From contig OZ316898.1 in assembly GCA_973895155.1 (NCBI GenBank), positions 14,942,001 to 15,006,000 of the forward strand: DNA of 64,000 bases, read 5' to 3'. Both the position numbers and the translations under genes were made by a program. Positions 43,610 through 56,906 of the stretch are shown here, piece by piece (the first letter of the stretch is position 1; each line of letters opens with the position of its first letter). The stretch comes from Marsupella aquatica (lineage: Eukaryota > Marchantiophyta). The notes beneath the pieces were generated by a model. It was not told the DNA's origin and searched no databases. It saw only the letters and a program-made list of their open reading frames with translations.

Positions 43610-46600
43610 TCAGATGTAAGCTGACAGTAAGAACTCTGATATTTCGTCTCGGAAATGGGCCTGCTCAGCCTCAGCAGCCTCAAACAGGTCTTCGTAAGTC
43701 AGGAAATGATCCTTCTCAGTCCGCAACGACGCCTGATGATTCAAAGCAAGAAATTCAACTGAATAAAGCTACAGTCATGACCTCTACACCCAATATGTAC
43801 CTCATCGATGCAAGGCACGAATACTGGCAATTACGAAGGTGACAATAGGCGCATACAACAATCCCGGCCGTGTAATATGGAATAGCTATCTCCCAATTGA
43901 AGAGAACCTTTCGAATTGGAAAACTGACCTTGGCAGCCCCCCTTACGATGGCACTGCTGATAGATTTACTTGTAAAGTCAAAGCGTCGTCCAAGCTCTTC
44001 AAAGTTCAAACTGGGAGCTAGTGGACACTGCAGGGAAACATTAATTCCAGTAGCTGTGTTGATGAGTAGTCTCTATATGCGAGAGAGAGAATGAATTATC
44101 AAAACCAGTGACCATGGTCTAAACTCCCAGAATAAATTATCAAAACCAGTAACCATCTTTCTAAACTCCCACATTCAGTCCTCCATAGGTTGATGTTAAG
44201 AATCAACAGCCATTGAAGCAATATATTAGAGACTATACAGACTAGTATGGAAGCACCATTGCTAGACACAATCCAGTAATCGACCTTTTCTGGAATCATT
44301 CTCTTCCACATTTGGGCTCGTACTACGGACTCGGGCAGCTTGAACTCGACAAGAAATTTGAGCCTTCGCGTAAGTTCAGGGTCGATCCTATGCACAACAC
44401 TTCCCTGGAAACACAGACGAATTTATCCAGTAATCTTTTCAATGAAGAGGTACTCAGCCACGAGGAAGGATTCAGCTATCAGCACGTGAAGTGGTGATTC
44501 AGAACGTTGTTTCCGAATTCATTTTTCTTTCGATGTTTAGTCCTCGTGTCCATTCTGTTCATTAGAGATATACGCGACTAATTGTGGAAGTTTTACGAGC
44601 GGGGACTTCACTACCATAACGAATTTTTTTAGTAGAGGAAGATAACATGCCAACGCAGTAAGTTTCATTGATGGTCTAGATCGAAGGCCATCAACTCTGC
44701 CCACTGCATCGAGAGAGGTCTCTCAGAAAAGTAAATTGACCACTAATATAGAAAATCCAGAACTCATACCTGAACATTGTTTGCAACGAGGATGCAGATA
44801 CCAGGAAATTTACTCAATTCGTGAAGTAACAAGCCAATAGCCACGTCGGACCATGCTGACACACTCCCCACACCCGCTATGGCTTGGCTCCAAAAAATCT
44901 GCGATCACAATCAGTGATATTAAATGAGCTCACAATTGTCCAATAGATTGACATCTTTGTAAAGTTACATACTTTTTTATGTTCTCATCGACAACCACAG
45001 ATCCTTTTTCTCAATAGAAGTGAATACAGAACATAAGGTGGAGGACCACAACTGAGCTTGAAAGGAAAACCTGGAAATCATCGAGCACAAGGACTGCATC
45101 CATGAGCTGTGAATCTCTGAATGCAGTCGTGATGTTGGATCCTGCAACATTCTTCTTGTCTTTGGATATGAGCTGACCACAGTTGATCACCTTCAATTTG
45201 TGGACCCACGCGAGTAAGAGCAGTCGACGAAGGCAAGCAACCCAGGAAGGCATGATTAGCCCAATGACCATGGGAAGCACTCTTGACACTGCAGCTAATG
45301 ATTGACTGAATGAAGTTGGTACGGTGCAAAAATAATAGAACAAGCACTGTCGAATCGGGATTTTTGATCTATTTTCCGATTATGTGCTCAGGAGGTTGAT
45401 CATTACCTTCAGAGGGCGGCCCAGCTCATATCCAATTGCCTGCATTCATAAACAATAAATTGATCAAAGCGTCCCGTCCTCACACTTCATGAAGAATACG
45501 TCACAGCAAAACCTGTCCTCCGAGCAACATTGCTACAGAATGGGTTTCAAGAACAGAAAGACAGACTACCTCTGCGGCTGATGATTTGCCTGTACCACTG
45601 GGACCCCAAAATAGGCATGCTGTGCCTATTCTTTCCAGTTCGAAACCCCACTGCCCCAACAACACTCCCCTCGCTTTCTGGAAAGTGACGATGGCTTCCA
45701 ATTTTTGACGCATACTCGACGTTAGTATCAGCTTATCCAGGCCAGTCTTTGGCACGACCCGATGTTTAAACGTCTTCATCTGGACACACGAATCGTACAG
45801 GTGTCATATTCCCAAACAAACGGGGTGTCATTAACAGCTTGGCAGTCTTGGTGACGCATTCGGGAAACAAACGACGAGCCAAAAGGAATGTCGCTGAGAC
45901 CTTGGAGAACGGCATACCTGCAAACTTCCTCGCATTTGGAGACGGCAACCATCCACAATGTCTCCTTCTGTTACCGACGGTTTCAAACTGTCTCTGGAAA
46001 TGGCTGTCAGTAATGCACCCACCAAGGCATTCTTGATGTACCCTCCTGTCAACTCATATCTGCAAAACTGCAGAAAGTCAGATGCAGTCGCCGTTACCTC
46101 TAAAAATTCTAGCTCTTAAAAATTGCTACAGCAACATGCGTCACGACCCAGACTTGACGTGCCTTACACAGGTCTCAAAGGTACGACAGCTAGAATCGAA
46201 ACTCTGGAGAAGTAGAAGATTTAGTAAAATTACCGGAGCGCAATCTCATCCCAGTTCACATTTTCAGCAACTGGCAGGCGCTCAGATGCAAGCTTCCAGA
46301 TCGCCCGACGTTGTGTGTGATCTGGTGCAGAGAATTCACTCACACATCTGCCCAACGTGAAACAGCAGCACAGACAAAAAGTAAGAATTGTCAGCAATGT
46401 AACAAAAATACACAGAGGAGGCCAGACGAGGCAAGTGACGAAATGAGAAATTTACATACGTGATGCGTCTGTGCATAGCCTCGTCAAGATCTAGAGGTCT
46501 GTTTGTCGCGAGCATAATAATTCCTTCATGCCGCTCCATCTCTGTTAGCAACGAGCTCAACAATTTGTCTCCACCGCGCTCTCTCTGTTGCGGTTGCAAT

Positions 46601-49600
46601 CAAGATAGTGATAAATTTCTCGAGCTAGTTTATAAGAAATGATCAGAATGAGGGAACAAACTTCTCAGGAATGCAGCAACATAGTAACAAAGTCTGAAAT
46701 TTCTTCCGCACAAACTGCTTGCCACATTGCCGAATACTCGGACAGCTTCGAATGCATTGTCAAAAGTTTCCTTGCTCATAAAGATAATTAATGTCAGTGG
46801 TATGAATGCAACTCCTCACCTTGGCAAAAATTGATTCGCACTCGTCAAAGAATATGATGGCATCATTCATTTCTGCGTCTCGGAACAGACCTCTGAGGTC
46901 TGCTGATTGATCATCACCAGATCTGCTCCCTCCACTACCTTTGTGAAGAGATTGGAAATCAACCAGAAGTACTCGCTTGCCTGGAGGTGGGATAACCATA
47001 AATCTTCCACTTTCAGAACCACTACTATGAAATCAATTCTTTTCATTCTCATACATCGCCTGGACGCATTTCAGAAACGCAAAGTAGCTCACTTTATTCC
47101 AATTTCTTCAAATTTTGCCTTCCTATAAAAGCAATGCGTACCGGTCAAAATCTTGCACAACTTACTACCAAAGCAGCTCGTAAAGATTCCTGTCTTCCCT
47201 TTGTGGAAAAGGCTCGCATACCAAGATGATGTGCGACGGCATTGACAGTCATCGTTTTTCCAGTGCCAGATGGTCCACACAGTAGTACAACCAATCCTGC
47301 TCCGTAGCTGATCAAGTCCTCTAGACCTGCACTTTTCCTAAACTTCTTGAAGTTCGCAAAATTATCAACTGTTTTTAGCAGCATGTCTTTTTGCTCCTCT
47401 GGAAGAACTACCTGCTCCATGCTAATCTGTTGCCATCACAGTAACATTTTATATCAGCATTGGAGTGCCTTCTGAAACACAATCTTTGTCGAACAGAGTT
47501 TGATCAATCTATAGGTACAGCAATTGTTCAGTTTCCACAAATTTTTCCAGTTCATTGGAGAAGTGAATGTGTGTTCATGCGGAGACTCTTTTGAGCTCGT
47601 ACATATAAAATAAAAGTTCACTGCGACGCATGACAACTTGGTAATAACAACCTTTGGTTGGTAGAGATGGCTGCCATCCACCAGTTCATTCATCTCTGCA
47701 TCAAGACCAACAATCCAGTCCAATATCCGCCGATCTAGCTCGACATGTTGCTCCATAAGATCCCCCCCTCCTCCTCTCGCATATAATGATGCCCGCAACT
47801 TAATCAAACCTCTAGCAACCAATTTGCTCGACTTGTAGAAGTAAGTTCGAGCAAGGACCTTCCATTGCAAAAGCATAATCTTCAGCCAAGGTTGTTACAA
47901 TCCTTGCTAAGAAAATTCACTAGCTTTCTGCTTCCAGCTATGTCAAAGATAAAACAAAGCCAAAATGGAAAGCAAAATAACGTGCTCTTTCGCTGGAGTG
48001 AATTCGTGGTTCAGCAGTTCCATCAACATTTCATTATGCGTAGATATAATACTGTTGTAACTATCACCTGCTCCTTGAACGAGTCGAAGAAAACAATCAG
48101 CACGTCCTTCACCTGCAGCACAAACGTAAATACTCTCCAGATAAAAGGATTCTCTCCGACCAGACCTCCTATACCTTTCAAGCAAGGCTGTAGTTCTCAG
48201 AAGGAGAAGTTACTCGCTGTAGAAAATTGTGTGCATTTTCCTCTAACGCAAATGGACAACACGATCTCTTCCAGCTATAAATACCCAGCAGGGCCAAGAA
48301 CAATAAATACTTTTGAATCAGTAAATTAGCTCTTAGTCTTTACTGTCATGGGCACATACTTGTATATTGTCACTGCTAGGCCGATACTTGCCAGTCCCGA
48401 CCGCTTCAAAGATGCTCTTCAGCACTGGGGAAATCGAGATTCCTGCAGATTCAGCAGTCGTTGAAGGTAAGAGGTATTAGAAAAAGAGGGTCCCGGTCTC
48501 AACTCAATAGAAAGAGCATGAAACGTCGCATGGAACGCACCTGCAAGCATGACAACAACACCTTTTTCGAACTCATCCAAACCAAGTTTTTTTGCGAGAG
48601 CCTGGCGCACACAGACCATTCCAAATATCAGAAAACTATAAAGCAGACCTCAACAAACAGATCGTTCTACAAAATTAGCGAGTAAATAATGTGGGCCTAA
48701 TAAAGTAACCTAAATGGTGCCCGTGGTACAGCAGTAACTTCGGTCTCTCAAGATACATCATTAGATTGCGCTCAATTACAGAACACTCAAGCAATGATCA
48801 AAAGAGAGCACATTACTTCAAGGCGGGGCAACTCAGCTGACCCATCTCCACAAGCTTTTTCTGTAAGCTTCATCCGCTCAGTTAGGCGATTTTGAGCGAA
48901 CTTCAATTTTGCCATTAGCTCGCGTAAGTTCGATACCTGGGAGACGGCATTAGATCATCTTCAGCGAAAAAGAACTTTACGACGTTTAGAACAGTGCAAT
49001 TCGAGACTAATGCTATGCAATGCCATCAAGAAACACTTCACAGCAGGTAGGACCTACCTTACTTGACCGATCATACCAAGGTCGCTCATCATTCAATGCC
49101 TCCTTCATGTCTTCTTTGTGCCGAGCCTTAGCAATTTGAAGCTTCAATTGCAACTCTTGAAAACTATTATCCAAATACTCTAAGCTTGATTTGTACACAG
49201 AAAGCTCCCCGTCCTTCTCCTCTTCGTTTGAAGAACCCGTCCCAGAACCATCTCTACCAATCACAGACGCCGTCCCATTTGCCATTCCAACCTCAGAGCT
49301 GGCAGTATCATCTGTTGACGCATCGAGCTTCTGTTCAGGCTTCCTAGATGATTTCAAGAGTTGATCAAGTTCCCCTACATGCGCAGCAACATCACGTACC
49401 CCCAGATCATATTCACCTCCAGGGTTTGGCTTATGATCACGGAAAAATTCACCTTGAATTTTCAAAGTCTTCTTGACATCATGCTCTGATGAATTGGCCT
49501 GAAATTTATCCTCGTCAACCACACTTGTTAGGGATTTACAGTACGTAGTAACGTGGGATGTCCATCGCTACAGCAAGCAGGACGGTGTTCAAAACGTCAA

Positions 49601-52400
49601 CTTCATCAGAAAATCATTTGTGTCACTTACTTTAGACTTTATGAAACGTTGTTTGGAACACTTTCTGGTTACTTACATTCTCCTCATCAACGATAAAGAA
49701 TTGACAAATCGTTCCACGCGGTATCCACTTAGCATCAGAACACAAATAGAGCTACGAGACCTGGCTTTCGAAACTACATGTATTTGAAATTTCAGTGGAG
49801 AACCCCACCAGGACTGCACTAGCTGCACGAAATAGAGAAGGAACAAGTAAGCTCATTCCGCACATATACGCTGCTCTCACCTCGGAGGCTTCCAATATAT
49901 TGAGCAACTCAGTTTTGCTGAACTTCAGGCGCTGATCCGTTTTCAATGGCCTCTTAAGAAGAACTGACACTGCTTCCTTGCTCATCCGGACGCTCTTTCC
50001 GTAGGCCACGGATTTGTCCTGCAGAACGCCATCAAAAGAAGGTGGTGTGATAAGCTCAATTGCTCTCGACAGAAGAACGCCTATTAACCGTTCCGAGAAA
50101 TGGTGAAGCAAAGTGCCATTTAAAGAGTAAGTAAAAGGAAAATTGTCATTGTTCAAAGGGAAAAGAACCGACACACAAGCAAACTAACTCCGACAGGATC
50201 TACTGGAAAAGTTAACACCAAACCAAGTGACGCTAAATTGAGATTATCTTTAGTTGAAGGACTTTCATTACCTGCTCCACAACTATGATACCTTCTGCCA
50301 TATGTGTCCGTTTGTCATCCAGAAAGTCTTCTACTTCCATCAGACTCATTCGACAGAGGTCCATAGCTATCTCCTTGTCTTCCTGCCTGACTCCTGGAAA
50401 TACGAACGTGACTAATATGATGCAACGCAGACAGAATCTACCCGACTGGAGGGCATGCGAAAAAAGCGACCACAGGAGTTTTATGTGAAACATACTAATA
50501 ACTACATCACTCTCCTCCTGAAACCAGCAAATTAAAAACCTAAATATGAGGACGCAGACGCAGACGGGCTTGGGATAAATAGGAATGAGTTCTATGTGAA
50601 ACTCACCTAGAACTCCTCGGATTGCAGCAGATTTTGAGCCACCACCAACGAATAGCAATTGGAATAAATCAGATTCTGCCGCAGTGAGGCCATAGCGACT
50701 GGCCAGACGAAGCACGAGAGGATGCAAGCTTTTGTCGACCTCTTTGAGGCGAGCCTGGGCGAACGCTTCAACCTTGTCGTGGAATTCATCAATCACAGAC
50801 AATGTCTCCTTTCTACAAACGGGAATACTATGTCAGTGCAGAGAAGGGCATGCCTGGGAACGTTTCACAGAATGTTTCTCAGATTCTAAACGTAGCTCAG
50901 TTTTTCTAACAGGATTTGCGGAAATAAGGGGAAAAGCAAGGGGGAGGGGATAAGACAATTACAAAACTAGTGTGCCGTTAAATCATTAACCCTGCATTCA
51001 CCCTGGACCATGTACACAACCAGAGGCAAGCTTTATTTTTTAAATGTTTTTAAGCCTGAATTTTCATTTTCGAAAGTCTCTTCCATGTCACATTTTCCAT
51101 CAGTGACTCCATTCTTATTAATTTTATGTGATTATTTATTTTTGCGACTTGTCTTTTGCTTTCTTCACTTCTTCTCTTCTTTCTTTGCTCACCTCTAACA
51201 CGATGCTAGAGACAAGGAGTATTGACTACTTACGCAAAGGAAATCTGGATCGTATTGTTAGCTTCATGGGAACTTCCCCAGATGTATCGCCCCAGCGCTC
51301 GTACTAGTCTCATTCTGTGCGACCGCAGCACAAACTTGAGTTCTAAGTAAGTAAGCCACTCGGCATCTCCGAAAGGTGTCAACTCCTGCTGCTCCTCAGG
51401 CTTACCATTTGGCACCTCCGACTCTGCTGCAGTACCTGATGATGCCTGCACCACCACCAGCAAGCCTCTAGAACGACATCCAGCAAGACATCAACATAGA
51501 ATTCAAATACCCCCTCGACGTTCATGCGACGTCTGGTAATAGAAGAAGACCATGACAGACAATTTGCTCGGGAATACGATAAACGCAGGCACAAAGTTTA
51601 AGGGGTTCACGGACTCAAGAGTGGTAGGGGATGATAATTGACTCTTACCGCATGGAAATTCTCAGCCGCAGCTAACTCCGCAGTGAACTCTGGGAGCAGT
51701 GACAGGATATCTGACCGAATGCGCTCGGGATCTGTGGGGAAGGATTTCAAGAGCTGGATGGCCTGTCTGAGAGCTTCATCTGCACCAACAAAGGGCGCTG
51801 CACACAACAATTCATCATTGTAGTAGGAGTCTTCAGAATGCAAGTTCAATTCAAATTCCGCGCAATCAACAACAAACCATTCGAGCAAGTAGAGTACCTG
51901 GGAGTCCTGCCATACTTGCTGGTAGCCACACAACCAACCAATCAGGGAAAACGAGGAATCTGCCGATGGGCGAAAAGCATGCTTTTGGACTGATCCCTCG
52001 AATGATGAGTGAAGTGGCTGCAAATACCAAAATTGGCCTGCTCAACTGATAGATTTGCGCCCCGTTCTCCCCGTACAGAATTGAACGCCAGCTTGCTCGT
52101 TGAACACCGGCGAGGATCTCAACAGACCTTCTCTTTCCGCCTTCACAGAGCTGCTTCCAACCTTCGCCGTCCACGCACAGTACTGTCCTTCCAATTGCAA
52201 CGGGATTGACGTACTCCTCTCCCCGTCTTCCCACAGCCTTCCACCGTTCGACGCTTCTCCGCCCCGTACAGAATTCGTCGTCGAATTCGAACGGGCGGTG
52301 TCGATCATACAGGTGACAACTTCCGAATCCAAACGGTCGAATCCGAAACCTCCTCCTCGATTGCGTTGGCAATTCAGCACTCGCCTTGATCGAATCGAAT
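43610..52400 (-). CDS. Tandem AAA+ ATPase, about 22 exons
   Basis: Exons were read from frame continuity and GT-AG sites; the first exon and start are unresolved (between about 51,900 and 52,400). The N-terminal half is helical (e.g. EALRQAIQLLKSFPTDPERI; VLRLASRYGLTAAESDLFQLL) with an acidic linker at 49,060-49,520. AAA1: Walker A GPSGTGKT (47,253-47,276), Walker B IIFFDECE (about 46,841-46,858), sensor-1 MLATNRP (near 46,510). AAA2: Walker A GPSGTGKS (45,582-45,605), Walker-B-like VLVLDDFQ (about 45,075-45,095, no Glu), sensor-1-like ILVANN (near 44,785), then RRLKFLVEF. The C-terminus LFEAAEAEQAHFRDEISEFL ends with TGA at 43,610. AAA+ proteins remodel other proteins using ATP; AAA1 looks competent, AAA2 possibly regulatory. 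The exact family and substrate are unknown. Confidence 0.75.
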
Positions 52401-55228
52401 GCCAGAGGGCCGCTACACTACACTGCAGATGAGGTCGAGTACAACAACGAAATTGTCGATCGAGGATAAACGATTCCTCGGGCGAATGGCTCGCGCTCTT
52501 TATACCCTGATTGCGTCACCTTCGGAGTGGTCCGGGAACCCTTTCGGTGCGCTCTCTCCAGATTCTGCTACCTGCTACCTGCCACCATAGCGCAGCTTCG
52601 CCGAAAGTCCGTGTCATTCTACCTTTCTCCACTTCCTGTCTTCTCCCGCCCAATTAGCCATCTTTCTCCCCTGTACCAAATTGTTAATTGTGTGCCCGAC
52701 TGTCATCGTCGTCAGTGGCTGGGACTGGGGCCCGCTCACCCTTTCAGACGGGAGTACCGTAGTAGTAACTAGAGTAGGTTTGCAAAAATCAAGCCCGGAT
52801 AGGCCAAGGAAAAAGTTTTCCTTTTTTTTAAATGGAAAGTGCTAAACAGAGTTTTTTTTAATTTTTTAGAAAGGGTCCAGGGTGGACAAAAACCAAACTC
52901 AAGGGAAACCCTTAACAAGCAGGAAAGAGTAAACAATACTAACACAAATCTACCAGGGTCCTCATCAAACCTAGCAAATGTGGCAATCACTAACATTTGG
53001 TCCACATCAAATATCAAAACTCAATCAGTAAATGGTACGGGAATGTACTCGAGGGGGGCGAGCTGCTGTGAAGGCACATTGGCACCCATTGTGAGAGATC
53101 CACGATAGATGACCCAAGCTTGAGCACCTTGTAATGTCAGTGAAATGTGTTTACAAAAGTGTGTGGGTCAAAATAGAGAGTTGGGGTCCATCCGACCATC
53201 AATATCACAAGCAACTTGCAGGGCAACTTGCCAAAGAAGGTTATCAAACTGATGATAAAGACGCCCAAAGATCTCAAGAGCAAGGGGAAAGAAGCTATCA
53301 GATGAAGCTTGTGCATCATATTTGGCCTCTTTTGTTGTTGCCACTCATGATGTCACTGCCCCCGCTACCATTGTTGTTGTTGTCCTGATGGTGTCTTGGT
53401 GCAAAGGGTTTGCCACCACTACATTGACCAAAGTACGCTGACCATCATAAACCATGGTAACAGCCCATAACCACTATGATGGAGGCCCAAGTAACTCGAA
53501 CACTACCTCTCGTCGCCCCAGCTTGTTGCACACAAACCAAAGATCCAGAGAGAACCTGGGCAGTAGCATCTCTCACAACATAATGAACAATAACGGTTTT
53601 GTCACCCAAATTGCACCAAAGAATGTGGACACTTGTGGCATCACAAGGCTATCCACGTGTGCACGAAGTGGGCAAACCAATATTAAGAAGTGGGTGGGGC
53701 AACCCCATACAAAGGCGCATCACTGTCGAGAACTCCTCTGAAGACATTTGTGGATGATGAATGGTGGGATTTGCCTGAAGCCACCCTCTTGCGCGCATGT
53801 GCACACGCCCAGCAAGGTTAGCCTCAAGATAGATAGGGTCCAAGGATAAAAACTCCTGAAATGAAGGTAACACAGCTTGAACAGGACCTGATAAGGATGA
53901 TTGACATGTGCCTTGTGCAAATAAACCTAAAATTTGAGGGAACCCTCCTCAACCTCCATGAGAGATGAAAGTAAAACGAGAAGTAAAAAAGGATGATCCG
54001 CAATAAGAAAACGATCTACCAACAATGAGAAACCATGCTCTCAAAAAGGCCAAAGGCGCTAGGCTCTCAATGGAAGTAAACCCAAACCACCCTAAAAAAT
54101 AGGAAGATTGAATTGTCGAAGAAGCCACAAATTAAAATGAGAGCAAAGTACCTGTCCCTAAAAGGGAGGCAAAAGTCTCACAAATGGAGATATCAAACGC
54201 ACTGAAGTGTAAACAAAGATCCTTGGTATGAGCATGCATCCTAGCCACAAAGAGTGTCTTCCTAGCTCCTCAATCCTTGTCCATGCCACAATCAGCACAA
54301 TTGCACATACTAATCCACAGAAAGGGAAGTTACATAAACTACCCTTACAACAATACATAAACTAAAGTTTTATACACAAAGTTCTCACAAATCTGAAGGC
54401 CTTAGAGAATCCATATGTTCTTCAACCAGAACTATTTCAAAAAATTCAAAAATAATGCACAACACTGATATATCAATCAAGAGAATTCCAAAACTAAGGT
54501 CAATTTCTTTAATCCTAGTCTTTGTTTATTTCAAGTGTTACTCTTCATCATTGTTTTGTTTTTACAGCTTAGTGATCTAACTGTTTTTCTTTTGCCATGC
54601 CACAAACACAAATCATTTGGATTTGTTTTTCTTGTAAAACCACATTTTGTTTGTGGCTAACATTGCTGATGTGGCTCAACGTGGTGCCAGAGATTTTGGA
54701 AGGAACTTCCCATTGGGGTCTGTAAAGAAATGGAAAATACAAGCAATTTGATGTTAAGCACTGATATATCATTGACAATATATCAAATAGGTTATCAATA
54801 GGGTGTAAAATAACAAATGACATGTGAAACAAATGCAATGCAATGTGTGAAGATACATAGCACATTGTCAAAGGACAAAAAATGCTTAATAGAAACAAAA
54901 TGCCAAAGAGAAGAGATCCAGTAAAGGGGAAAAATCAATGGAAAAACCCCGAGATGACCAAAGATAAAAACACAGGGGAGTCCCACACAATGCAAAAGAA
55001 ACTATACCCCTACTCAGCGGTAAACTAAAAAGCTTTGTAAAGCTCATGAGTAAACCACATAGGAGAATCACAAAGTGGTGTTTGCTTAGAGTCCCTAAAA
55101 CCAGGATCTTAGAGCCAACTTGCATATGGACGATCCTTAGTTTTCAGGTCCTCAACTTACAGATGGCAGTAAAGTATTGATTGATTGAGAACTTTGTAGG
55201 TCTATTTGGTTGACAAGGCTTTGATTGA
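52401..55228. other. Intergenic region, no gene seen
   Basis: The first 350 bp is GC-richer and probably the promoter of the AAA+ gene. The rest has A-rich, retroelement-like texture without an intact frame. Short frames on both strands have no recognised motif. Confidence 0.5.
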
Positions 55229-55309
55229 GACCTTAAGGGCCTAAAACTTGCCCTTGAACAGGTGGAGAACCAAGGGCAAGTTTTAGGCCCTTAAGGTCCC
55301 ACCTGTTCT
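55229..55309. repeat. Fold-back with perfect 28-bp arms and overlapping second pairing
   Basis: 55,229-55,256 and 55,271-55,298 are perfect reverse complements (arm begins GACCTTAAGGGCC; 14-nt loop). In addition GAACAGGTGG at 55,256-55,265, mostly in the loop, is the reverse complement of CCACCTGTTC at 55,300-55,309. The order is therefore A, B, A', B'. Confidence 0.9.
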
Positions 55310-56014
55310 TTGAAATGAGAATAAAACAAACAAACATGATAATGCACTGTTCATACAAACAAGGGAGAAGGCTAAACAATCACACAAAGATGTTTTGCAG
55401 GGTTCACACATAGCAAGCAAGCAGGTCTATGGAACATTGAAATCCTTTTTTTCCCAATGCTCTTAATTGGCAGCCTGTTGAATGCTTGAGCCCTTAAAAA
55501 GTATAGTAGGGCGTCTCAAATATGAGACTTTTCCCTGCGGGACGCCGCCCGGGAGCGTTCCAGGTCGGGCCATCGGTACTGACTGGTCGGGCGCCGAATG
55601 TCAGCCCCAACCAGTCACACCCGGGACTGATGACCGATAGGGAGTGCCCGACTGCGCGTAACCCAGGTTACCCTAGGGTTTAGGATGATGGTTGGATGAG
55701 CGCAGACTACCTCACGACTACTTCACGATTCTCTGTCGCCCCCCTCCCCGAAGGTCGAGCATCGAATTTTGAGCGCGTACTCTCCTACAAGTGTTCGATG
55801 GGAGCATTGCGAGCTAACTTTGTAACCAGGGAGTGAAGGTGGTGGAGCTTTAACGATCGGCTGTGGTTGCGTTGTGGGTTGCGCGCCTCTGTGAAACGAT
55901 TTTCACACCACGCAATATCGGTAAGGGGTCTTTAGCGTCGAATTTTTGAAATAGTTGTTGTTCATGTGATGCGCAATTCGTGTTGCATCCTGAAATGCTC
56001 TATATCTTTCTGTC

Positions 56015-56674
56015 ATGGTGGCATTCCAGGCCATGGGGGACTGGACACCCCTTGCAGTTGTGGAGGATGCTAGAGTCTCTGGAAAGTGCGAGTCGTTCCC
56101 ACCATCTCTAGTCTGGGCAGGGAACTATTTCGCCAGAAATCCATTTCCAAGGAAGTTTACGTATTCTGCATGTACAGAGCTGGAACGTCCAGGCATAGTT
56201 TGTAACAGGTCCCTGGAGTTTGGTCGAAAATGTGGGCATTCTGCCCGTGGAGAGCCTAAGTATCGATTCCAACTCACTCTCTTTGATGCTGTGCACGGTG
56301 GCACACCTCCACTCAGAGCTCTAATTTGGGATCAGACAACTGTGCTCCTCAATTTACAGCCAGCAGCATTTAGCCTTTTACATGATGATGAGCAACTAGT
56401 CACGGTCCTAAAAGTAGTCCAAAAATGTCCTAAATTGCAAGTCTGGTTATCTGTGAAAAACATGGAGCTGCACATCCTACGCCTGGCATTTGTGCATGAA
56501 GGGTGTACAAGTAGTCCTGGGATTCATTTAGGTAACAGCATAGGAAATTCCCCTAGCCAGGGTACACCCAAACAGGCTGTACAGTTTGAATGCACTCCCA
56601 CAAAGCCAAAGAGTGCCAAAAAATTGTTGGCTGATTTGATAGAAGCTCTGAAGGACACTGACCTAATAGATTAG
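56015..56674 (+). CDS. OB-fold/RPA-like protein carried by the Harbinger element
   Basis: A 219-residue frame from ATG 56,015. Its centre has the layout of the RPA70 C-terminal or POT1-like OB-fold: spaced Cys (CTELERPGIVCNRSLEFGRKC), then YRFQLTLFDAVHGG, LRALIWDQTTVLL and LQPAAFSLL. RPA-type OB-folds bind single-stranded DNA. This is a pattern-level match, not a firm assignment. PIF/Harbinger elements normally encode only a transposase and a Myb-like protein, so the ORF would be captured cargo or an accessory factor. The C-terminal 50 residues are basic with PTKPKSAKKLLADLIEAL. No stop interrupts it. An alternative is that it is an exon of a larger host-derived gene fragment. Confidence 0.45.
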   Translation: MVAFQAMGDWTPLAVVEDARVSGKCESFPPSLVWAGNYFARNPFPRKFTYSACTELERPGIVCNRSLEFGRKCGHSARGEPKYRFQLTLFDAVHGGTPPLRALIWDQTTVLLNLQPAAFSLLHDDEQLVTVLKVVQKCPKLQVWLSVKNMELHILRLAFVHEGCTSSPGIHLGNSIGNSPSQGTPKQAVQFECTPTKPKSAKKLLADLIEALKDTDLID

Positions 56675-56906
56675 ATTTTGAGTCACTCTATAATGTTTTC
56701 AACTATTTTGTACTCGACTAATGCATACCTCTGCCATGATATTTGTATACTACCTTGGCAAGTGGCTGTTTTTTTTTTGCATACAAATGTTCCATTGCTG
56801 AATCCTTGGTCTAAGTATGTGATTGAATTCATGGGAATTGTGCAAATGCCTCTGAACATTTATCTTCTTGCCTTGTACATTTTTCCAGAACCATACATTG
56901 CTCATT

